From: Pseudorhodobacter sp.
GTDB lineage: Bacteria > Pseudomonadota > Alphaproteobacteria > Rhodobacterales > Rhodobacteraceae
Assembly (NCBI GenBank): GCA_024641255.1
Contig: JAHEDL010000063.1
Location: 1-5,380, forward strand
Reading direction: 5' to 3'
Length of the DNA: 5,380 nt
In this document: piece after piece, positions 1-4,582 of the stretch
Layout: each line of letters begins with the position of its first letter
Position numbering within the stretch: position 1 is the first letter of the stretch
Made by a program: the position numbers and the translations under genes
The notes under the pieces: generated by a model
The model's input: the letters and a program-made list of their open reading frames with translations, nothing else
Told to the model about the DNA's origin: nothing
The model's database searches: none

Positions 1-1
1 T

Positions 2-430
2 ATTGACCGCTATTTCGAGCGTTTCCCCGGTATCAAGGAATACATGGCCGAAACCGTTGCCTTTGCGCAGAAGAATGGCTTTGTGCAAACGCTGTTTGGC
101 CGCAAGATTCATACGCCGGAAATCAACGCTAAAGGCCCCGGTGCCGGGTTTGCCAAGCGGGCGGCGATCAATGCGCCGATCCAAGGCACCGCGGCGGATG
201 TGATCCGGCGCGCGATGATAAGGATGCCAGTGGCGATTGCAGCGCTGCCCGCCAAGATGCTGTTGCAGGTGCATGACGAATTGCTGTTCGAGGTGGAAAC
301 CGATGCGGCTGGCGCGCTGATCAAGGTGGCAAAGCAGGTGATGGAACAGGCGGCGCATCCGGCGGTGCATCTGAAAGTGCCGCTGACGGCAGAGGCGGGG
401 CAGGGCGGGACATGGGCGGCGGCGCACTAA
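2..430 (+). CDS. polA: DNA polymerase I, C-terminal end (partial, 5' end outside window)
   Basis: This is the last 142 residues of a family A DNA polymerase, which fills gaps and removes RNA primers during replication and repair. The reading frame is open from base 2, so the methionine at base 44 is internal and not a start. Visible landmarks are YFERFPGIKEYM at the left edge, then RAAINAPIQGTAAD (about 123-193), matching the E. coli segment that carries R841, N845 and Q849. Motif C, VHDELLFEVE, follows at about 269-298. Its Asp (codon 275-277) is the equivalent of E. coli Asp882, a catalytic metal ligand. The tail, with its KVPLTAEAG stretch and final AAH, resembles the normal polA C-terminus (E. 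coli ends in QAH), so the 3' end is intact. The palm is complete for the part seen. Whether the 5'-3' and 3'-5' exonuclease domains are present cannot be judged. The YdeI-like gene begins 15 nt after the stop. Confidence 0.97.
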   Translation: MDRYFERFPGIKEYMAETVAFAQKNGFVQTLFGRKIHTPEINAKGPGAGFAKRAAINAPIQGTAADVIRRAMIRMPVAIAALPAKMLLQVHDELLFEVETDAAGALIKVAKQVMEQAAHPAVHLKVPLTAEAGQGGTWAAAH

Positions 431-445
431 ACGCGGGGCCAAGCC

Positions 446-1006
446 ATGAGCGAACCGCTTGCCTTTGCAACTCCGGCAGACTGGGCAGCGTGGCTGGCCA
501 GCCACCAGGACGCGACGGAAGTCTGGCTGCTTTACCACAAGAAAGCCAGCGGCACGCCGTCGATTGATTGGCAGCAGGCGGTGGTCGAGGCGATTGCCTG
601 GGGCTGGATTGACGGTATTCGCAAGACGGTTGACGACGCGCGCTGGATGCAGCGCTTTACCCCGCGCAAGGCCGGGTCGGTGTGGAGCCAGATCAACCGC
701 GGCCATGCTGAACGGCTGATCGAAACCGGCCGGATGCAGCCTGCCGGTTTGGCGCAGGTGGAGATTGCGCGCGCCAATGGGCGCTGGGAGGCGGCCTATT
801 CGGGCGGCAAAGCGGCGGAACTGCCGCAGGATTTTCTGGACCGGGTGGCGGCAAGCTCTGCCATCGTTCGGCAAAACTTTGCCGCGCTGGGCAGCAAGGG
901 GCGCTACGCGATTTACTATCGGCTTGGCACCGCCAAACGCGCGCAGACCCGCGAAAAGCGGATCGCAGAGTTTATTGCCCTGCTGGAACGCGGCGCGGCG
1001 TTTTAG
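446..1006 (+). CDS. YdeI/OmpD-associated family protein
   Basis: The 186-residue product matches the YdeI/OmdA-like (bacteriocin-protection) family. The order of conserved blocks is typical: an N-terminal WAAWLASH and EVWLLYHKK, then EAIAWGWIDGIRK (about 49-60), FTPRKAGSVWSQIN (71-84), and LIETGRMQPAG (91-101). The C-terminal part (about 125-186) is basic and helical, ending in the R/K-rich region AKRAQTREKR, as in the C-terminal domain of the family. Family members have been linked to resistance to antimicrobial peptides or bacteriocins in enteric bacteria, but the biochemical activity is not established, so no reaction is assigned. There is no signal peptide or membrane segment, so it is probably cytoplasmic. 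The ATG is preceded by only a weak G-rich ribosome site (GGGG at 435-438). The gene lies 15 nt after polA and may be read through from it. It converges on the DUF1203 gene with 12 nt between stops and no room for a separate terminator. Confidence 0.88.
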   Translation: MSEPLAFATPADWAAWLASHQDATEVWLLYHKKASGTPSIDWQQAVVEAIAWGWIDGIRKTVDDARWMQRFTPRKAGSVWSQINRGHAERLIETGRMQPAGLAQVEIARANGRWEAAYSGGKAAELPQDFLDRVAASSAIVRQNFAALGSKGRYAIYYRLGTAKRAQTREKRIAEFIALLERGAAF

Positions 1007-1018
1007 CGCCCGGTGGGG

Positions 1019-1480
1019 TCAAGCCCGGTCGATGCGGCACTGATAGCAATTGTTGCGGGCCGAACGAACATGCAGATAGGCGACGCTTGGGTTTTCCAGC
1101 TGCGTTGCGGCCTTGGTGCAAAGCTGCGCCGTCGGCACCACGGCGCCGGTGCCATAGACGATGCGATGATCGTCGCTGTAGCCGCGCACGATATAATCGG
1201 GCGATGCCAGAATGGCGGGCAGATCAGAACCGCCCCCGGCGGTGCAGGCGGTCGCGCACAGAAAGATCGGGCCAAGTTCGGCATAGGGTTGCGGGGCGGG
1301 GAAAGGGCGATGCGCCAAGATCAGCATCGGGGCCCCCTGCGGGATCATCTGCAGGCAATGGCGGCAGGGGTTGCCGCCACCGTCAGAGATATGGCGTTCC
1401 GGCGGCTGGCCATTGGCATCGGGGCCACCCGCTTGATAGGCGAGGGCCAGTGGGGTGGGCAGGCAGGTGAAACGGATCAT
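1019..1480 (-). CDS. DUF1203 family protein
   Basis: The 153-residue product matches the DUF1203 family of unknown function. Signature blocks are NPCRHCLQMI (37-46), RPFPAPQPYAELGPIFL (58-74), YIVRGY (96-101), RIVYGTGAVV (106-115) and a C-terminal HVRSARNNCYQCRIDRA (137-153), which ends the protein as in relatives. Eight cysteines are present. Two pairs are spaced CxxC (C39/C42 and C145/C148), so metal binding or redox chemistry is possible but not shown. No signal peptide or membrane helix is seen. A GTG at 1483 just upstream is also in frame. I prefer the ATG at 1480 because GGAG (complement of 1488-1491) lies 7 nt before it, against 4 nt for the GTG. The gene is the last of three in the same direction, 72 nt after the HIT gene stop, so it may be cotranscribed but also has its own good ribosome site. 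Confidence 0.9.
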   Translation of the reverse strand: MIRFTCLPTPLALAYQAGGPDANGQPPERHISDGGGNPCRHCLQMIPQGAPMLILAHRPFPAPQPYAELGPIFLCATACTAGGGSDLPAILASPDYIVRGYSDDHRIVYGTGAVVPTAQLCTKAATQLENPSVAYLHVRSARNNCYQCRIDRA

Positions 1481-1487
1481 CACAAAG

Positions 1488-1491
1488 CTCC
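1488..1491 (-). promoter_or_regulatory. Shine-Dalgarno site of the DUF1203 gene
   Basis: GGAG on the minus strand lies 7 nt before ATG 1480 and 4 nt before GTG 1483. The spacing favours the ATG, which decides the start. Confidence 0.6.
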
Positions 1492-1552
1492 GGCTTGGGG
1501 TTAGAAACCCTAGGCCAAAGCTGGATGTTCGGGCGACCCGTTTCTTGCGGGA

Positions 1553-1924
1553 TCAGGCGCGTTCGACCAAGCGGCCCAGCACGCGGCCGCCCAAGATGTG
1601 CAGGTGATAGTGCGGCACCTCTTGCATGCCATGCACACCGGCGTTGGTGATGGCGCGATAGCCATCGCCAGCCGCGATGCCCAGCATGGCGCAAACGCTG
1701 GCGGCGGTGCGGTGGAAATCAACGATTTCTTCGGCCGAGGCGTCGGCAGCAAAATGATCGAAGGTCACATAGGGGCCCTTCGGGATCACCAGAACATGCA
1801 CCGGGGCGGCCGGGTTGATATCGTGGAACGCCAGCGTATGCTGAGTTTCCAGCACGGTTTTATTGGGAATTTCGCCGCGCAGGATGCGGGCAAAGATATT
1901 CTGCGGGTCGTAGGTGTGCGCCAT
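1553..1924 (-). CDS. HIT (histidine triad) family protein, HINT-like
   Basis: The 123-residue product is a complete HIT-domain protein of the HINT branch. These are small homodimeric enzymes that hydrolyse purine nucleoside phosphoramidates or act as nucleotidyl transferases through a nucleotidylated histidine. The N-terminal IFARILRGEIP (10-20) and FHDINPAAPVHVLVIPK (33-49) match the nucleotide-binding half, with H43 equivalent to H51 of human HINT1. YRAITNAG (89-96) precedes the triad QEVPHYHLHILGGR (101-114), in which H105, H107 and H109 form HxHxH. H107 should be the nucleophile by family analogy. The C-terminal tail after LGGR is short (VLGRLVERA) and lacks the WPPG ending of animal HINT1, so substrate details may differ. 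It is cytoplasmic with no signal peptide. Its ATG is only 3 nt after the glycosyltransferase stop (TGA CCC ATG) and there is no strong ribosome site, so translation is probably coupled to the upstream gene. Confidence 0.95.
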   Translation of the reverse strand: MAHTYDPQNIFARILRGEIPNKTVLETQHTLAFHDINPAAPVHVLVIPKGPYVTFDHFAADASAEEIVDFHRTAASVCAMLGIAAGDGYRAITNAGVHGMQEVPHYHLHILGGRVLGRLVERA

Positions 1925-1927
1925 GGG

Positions 1928-3505
1928 TCAGTCCACAAAAAGATATTCGGTGGCCGCGATTTCACGAGCCTTCTCTGGTGGAATATCAAGGAATTCGGCC
2001 AAAGGCACGGTGTTTTCATCAATGCTGGCGCTTTGGCGGATGCGCAACAGGTTGGGAAAACCGGCGTCGCGAATCCGGTCGCCTTCAAAGCGCACATCAT
2101 AGCGGATGGTTGGCAGCAGCCGTTCGATGGTTTCTTGCGGAGTCTTGTCGCTGGCCAGACCGACCCGCCGGGCGTGGCCGATAAGATAATCGTCGGTGAA
2201 ATCGCATTCGATTTCCAACAGCCGGACCTTGGCTTTGTCGTTGTAGAAATCCTGCATCAGATCGACGTTGGCCGGGTCGATGCAGACAACCAGATTGTCG
2301 GTCTGCCAATAGTCGAACAGCATCCGCATCAGGGCGCGGCGGTGGCGGGTGCGCTTTTCAAGGGTGGATTGAATCCCGCCCAGATCGGGCAGCGGCGTTG
2401 ACGCTTCGTTGAACAGATAATCCAGCGCCGGCAGGTTGGTGACTTGACGCACACGGTCAACCAGACGCTTGGCTACGTGCCATTTCTTGCAGGTGACCAT
2501 CATCAGCGTGCGGTGACGGCCCAGCGAACTTTCGGTTTCCCAAAACCGCGGCGCAAAGCGGCGACCGACGCGGCCGCGACCGGTCAGGAATTTGAACAGG
2601 CTGCGGCCTTCGTTGGAAATCGCAAAGCGCACGTTCTTGGCGGCATAGAGTTTACCAAGCCGGTCTTTCAGCTCTTTCGCGTCGGGGCTGATCTTGCGGG
2701 CGAACAGGTAATCCTGACTGAGCAGCAGGTCGTAATTGTCGTTATAAAAGGTCACCGGCATGCCGTAATCGGTGAACATCAGGAAGGTCAGGGTGCGGGT
2801 GCGAATTTCATGTTCGGGCACCAGATGGCGGACAAGGGTTTGAAAAAACGTCTCATCCGGAATCCAGGTGGTGCGGAAAAATCGCATCACATCGGGGCGC
2901 TTCTTGCAGAAATCTAATACCCATTCGACGGTGCGGCGGCGCAGGCACCACCATTGGCTGCCGATCTGCATGGCGATGTCTGACGGCACTTTGCGCTGTA
3001 GCCCCAGCTTTTCTTGCCAGCGCATCGAGGCGTAGAACAGCGTCTTGTTGTTGCGTTCGTTGAAGTAGTGCCGATAGATCAGCCGTTCTTCTTTGATGCC
3101 GGTCTTGATCCAGTCGGAATTGAAGTAGTCGAAGCTTTCGATGTAGTCGACCTCTTCGCGGTCAAGGAAACTATGGGCAAATTCGGCCGATTTGATCGGC
3201 ATGCAATCGCCCGACAGCATGTAAAAATGCGTCGCGCGCGGGAAGGTTTCGACAGCAGCTTCGACTGCCAGCAGGGTGGCTTCGACGAGGCTCCATTCCC
3301 CCCACCCACATTTGGCGCGGCGTTTCGTGAAGGTGACATTGGGGTTTGCCGCAAGAACCGAGCGGATTTTTTCAAAATCAGCGGGTTTGGCGCGGCCATC
3401 GAAATGAATCGCCACAAAGTCACCCACCGCCGTCAGCCGTTGCGCCTGAGCGATGATCCCTTCGGGGTCTTTGTGACAAAGAAGGATGTAGGCGATTCTT
3501 GCCAT
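1928..3505 (-). CDS. GT14-type (core-2/I-branching) glycosyltransferase with uncharacterised C-terminal domain
   Basis: The 525-residue product has an N-terminal domain (about 1-270) of the core-2/I-branching family, GT14. In animals these enzymes transfer GlcNAc or xylose from UDP-sugars. Motifs in order are MARIAYILLCHKDP at the start, CGWGEWSLVEATL (66-78), FYMLSGDCMPIKS (94-106), IGSQWWCLRR (181-190) and WIPDETFFQTLV (214-225). By analogy with the catalytic Glu of core-2 GnT, E218 in PDE is the likely catalytic base. Residues from about 320 to 525 form a second domain after a basic linker (LTGRGRVGRRFAPR). I recognise it only as the DUF-type C-terminal region found on such proteins in Rhodobacteraceae. 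No membrane segment or signal peptide is seen, so the enzyme is probably cytoplasmic or peripheral. The start fits the family N-terminus, although no Shine-Dalgarno site lies at normal spacing. Donor and acceptor sugars cannot be told from sequence. Confidence 0.9.
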   Translation of the reverse strand: MARIAYILLCHKDPEGIIAQAQRLTAVGDFVAIHFDGRAKPADFEKIRSVLAANPNVTFTKRRAKCGWGEWSLVEATLLAVEAAVETFPRATHFYMLSGDCMPIKSAEFAHSFLDREEVDYIESFDYFNSDWIKTGIKEERLIYRHYFNERNNKTLFYASMRWQEKLGLQRKVPSDIAMQIGSQWWCLRRRTVEWVLDFCKKRPDVMRFFRTTWIPDETFFQTLVRHLVPEHEIRTRTLTFLMFTDYGMPVTFYNDNYDLLLSQDYLFARKISPDAKELKDRLGKLYAAKNVRFAISNEGRSLFKFLTGRGRVGRRFAPRFWETESSLGRHRTLMMVTCKKWHVAKRLVDRVRQVTNLPALDYLFNEASTPLPDLGGIQSTLEKRTRHRRALMRMLFDYWQTDNLVVCIDPANVDLMQDFYNDKAKVRLLEIECDFTDDYLIGHARRVGLASDKTPQETIERLLPTIRYDVRFEGDRIRDAGFPNLLRIRQSASIDENTVPLAEFLDIPPEKAREIAATEYLFVD

Positions 3506-3526
3506 ATCGTGAACATTAAACCCTTA

Positions 3527-3565
3527 AATGACTTACTGTTGACCTAAATAGCTTGAAGAGTCATT
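3527..3565. repeat. Inverted repeat in divergent promoter region
   Basis: AATGACT at 3527-3533 is the exact reverse complement of AGTCATT at 3559-3565. The arms are 25 nt apart and about 32 bp centre to centre, close to three helical turns. This spacing would put both arms on the same DNA face, as for a dimeric or paired regulator. The arms flank the TTGACC at 3539. A 7-bp dyad can arise by chance in AT-rich DNA, so the regulatory role is only a suggestion. Confidence 0.3.
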
Positions 3566-3635
3566 GAAAAGACAGAGTTTGTTTGCTTTTTTGTGGTGCA
3601 TTGTTCCTGTGCCGGATTGGGGCAGCAGGAAGTGC

Positions 3636-3640
3636 AGGAG
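3636..3640 (+). promoter_or_regulatory. Shine-Dalgarno site of the sulfotransferase gene
   Basis: AGGAG stands 8 nt before ATG 3649. It is the strongest ribosome site in the window and sets the start at 3649 instead of the in-frame TTG at 3583 or the later ATG at 3670. Confidence 0.8.
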
Positions 3641-3648
3641 ATTGGTTT

Positions 3649-4467
3649 ATGGGTTTTCCCGGAACGTGGATGACAGAGTCTGAATCCGTGGTGTATCGCG
3701 TGGTGCCGAAATGCGCCTGTTCGACCATCGGGCAGATCATGTATTATTCTGACCACGGCAAGTTTTTTGACGGCGATATCCATGATGCGACCTCTGGGAT
3801 GCACAAATGGGCGAACGAGGCGAGCCAGCCGCTGATTGAGCGTAATGTAAAGACGCACAAGTCTTACGCCTTTACCTGTGTACGAAACCCTTACACCCGC
3901 ATTCTTTCGTCCTTTTTCGATAAGATTTGCGGCATTCAGCGCAATGGCAAACGCTATCGCGGCAATCTGGTGCCGCTGTTGGTGCAGAAATACGGCATCG
4001 AGGTGGGCGGCGATGATGGCAAACAGGAGTTTGACCAGATTGCCAGCTTTCGCCGCTTCTTGCTGTTTGCGCGCGATACCATCCGGTTCAAGAAGCCGAT
4101 GGAGCCCGACATTCACTGGTCGGCGATGGCGGGGCATGTGTCGACCTTTATCGTCAACGGTGGCCGCTATGACGAGATTTTCTTTACCGAAAAGTTCGAT
4201 GAGGGCATGGCCAAGGTGCTGAAACGCATCAAGACCAAGCACAAGGTCGATCTGAAAAAGATCCCGAAGTTCAACGAAAGCGAAGGCCACGGACCGAAGC
4301 GGGCGCATCCGGTTGAGGACTATTTCGACGATCTGTCGCGGCATCTGGTATGGGAAATCTACAAGCGCGATTTCCAGCTGTTCAAATATGACTTTGACGA
4401 CCCCAGCAACAAAATGCCGATTGGCGAGGTGGATCTGGACGAGGTGCACGCCAAACTGGGCGATTGA
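3649..4467 (+). CDS. Sulfotransferase family protein (carbohydrate sulfotransferase-like)
   Basis: The 272-residue product has the two PAPS-binding signatures of sulfotransferase family 2, the group that includes animal carbohydrate O-sulfotransferases. The first is VVPKCACSTIGQIM (18-31), the 5'-phosphosulfate loop with K21 and S25/T26. The second is CVRNPYTRILSSFFDKI (77-93), the 3'-phosphate site with R79 and S87. DIHWSAM (154-160), FFTEKFDEGMAKVL (178-191) and YKRDFQLFKYDF (238-249) match later conserved blocks, and the length is usual for a single catalytic domain. The enzyme should move sulfate from PAPS to an acceptor hydroxyl; a sugar is likely from the family, but the acceptor is not known. 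No signal peptide or membrane anchor is seen, unlike the Golgi enzymes, so it is likely cytoplasmic, where PAPS is made. It is divergent from the GT14 gene, which suggests a shared glycan. Many codons are A/T-ending compared with neighbours, giving a lower GC than the flanks. Confidence 0.9.
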   Translation: MGFPGTWMTESESVVYRVVPKCACSTIGQIMYYSDHGKFFDGDIHDATSGMHKWANEASQPLIERNVKTHKSYAFTCVRNPYTRILSSFFDKICGIQRNGKRYRGNLVPLLVQKYGIEVGGDDGKQEFDQIASFRRFLLFARDTIRFKKPMEPDIHWSAMAGHVSTFIVNGGRYDEIFFTEKFDEGMAKVLKRIKTKHKVDLKKIPKFNESEGHGPKRAHPVEDYFDDLSRHLVWEIYKRDFQLFKYDFDDPSNKMPIGEVDLDEVHAKLGD

Positions 4468-4476
4468 TCTTGTGGC

Positions 4477-4499
4477 ATCGGCGCCAAGGCGGCGCCGAT
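4477..4499. terminator. Perfect 9-bp hairpin after the sulfotransferase gene
   Basis: ATCGGCGCC (4477-4485) and GGCGCCGAT (4491-4499) pair perfectly around a 5-nt loop, AAGGC, beginning 10 nt after the sulfotransferase stop. The stem is very stable, but no T-run follows on either strand, so it is not a classical Rho-independent terminator. It could stop transcription with the second hairpin element nearby, protect the mRNA 3' end, or act from both sides of this convergent gap. Confidence 0.5.
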
Positions 4500-4520
4500 T
4501 GAGCTATGCTTTGCCTGCGG

Positions 4521-4572
4521 CGGGGGGCGTTGCCCCCGTCCCTGCGGGACTCCCCCAGGATATTTTGGCCAA
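4521..4572. repeat. G/C-rich double-hairpin intergenic element, repeat-like, probable terminator
   Basis: Two adjacent perfect hairpins are visible: GGGGGC (4523-4528) with GCCCCC (4532-4537) around GTT, and GTCCC (4538-4542) with GGGAC (4546-4550) around TGC. A further CCCCC (4552-4556) can pair instead with the first G-run, enclosing the second hairpin in a larger stem. ATATTTT follows at 4560-4566, giving a short T-rich stretch for termination on the + strand, then the palindrome TTGGCCAA (4565-4572). From memory, elements of this form (G-run, C-run, small hairpin, CCCCC, GGATATTTTGG) recur between genes of many Rhodobacteraceae. The copy number in this genome cannot be seen from one copy. 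It sits between convergent genes, as expected for a terminator. Confidence 0.55.
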
Positions 4573-4582
4573 GAGGATGTGG

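Larger units (their letters stand above)
3506..3648. promoter_or_regulatory. Divergent intergenic region between glycosyltransferase and sulfotransferase genes
   Basis: These 143 bp separate two divergent starts and must hold promoters for both directions. They are visibly richer in A/T than the coding DNA, with a T-rich stretch at about 3578-3595 that would lie in the sulfotransferase leader. TTGACC at 3539-3544 could be a -35 box for the + strand, but no convincing -10 box stands 16-18 nt downstream. I found no clear sigma-70 promoter on the minus strand. A 7-bp inverted repeat, AATGACT (3527-3533) and AGTCATT (3559-3565), is listed separately as a possible operator. Exact promoter positions are not supported. 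Confidence 0.5.

Noticed and set aside
1013..1504. 163-residue + strand ORF
   Set aside because: It is antisense to the DUF1203 gene, which matches its family along the full length.
1531..1540. Short inverted repeat CGGG/CCCG between the HIT and DUF1203 genes as a terminator
   Set aside because: The stem is only 4 bp with no T-run; it does not support a transcription stop between these genes.
1598..2401. 267-residue + strand ORF, with further + strand ORFs at 2444-2917 and 3014-3547
   Set aside because: All lie antisense to the HIT and glycosyltransferase genes, whose motifs are unmistakable. They lack family motifs and plausible ribosome sites and are frame shadows.
3539..3567. TTGACC as a sigma-70 -35 box for the sulfotransferase
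   Set aside because: The bases 16-18 nt downstream (CATTGA/ATTGAA) do not resemble a -10 box, so no promoter is called, only the region.
3583..3648. Upstream TTG start for the sulfotransferase, adding 22 hydrophobic residues (MLFCGALFLCRIGAAG...) that look like a signal peptide
   Set aside because: The TTG has no Shine-Dalgarno site, whereas ATG 3649 has AGGAG at 8 nt. The extension lies in the divergent promoter region and the signal-like look is probably the result of a T-rich leader.
3544..4449. 301-residue minus-strand ORF covering nearly the whole sulfotransferase gene
   Set aside because: It is antisense to a gene with clear PAPS-binding motifs, has no recognisable domain, and is His/Leu/Ala-rich as expected from reading a coding strand backwards.
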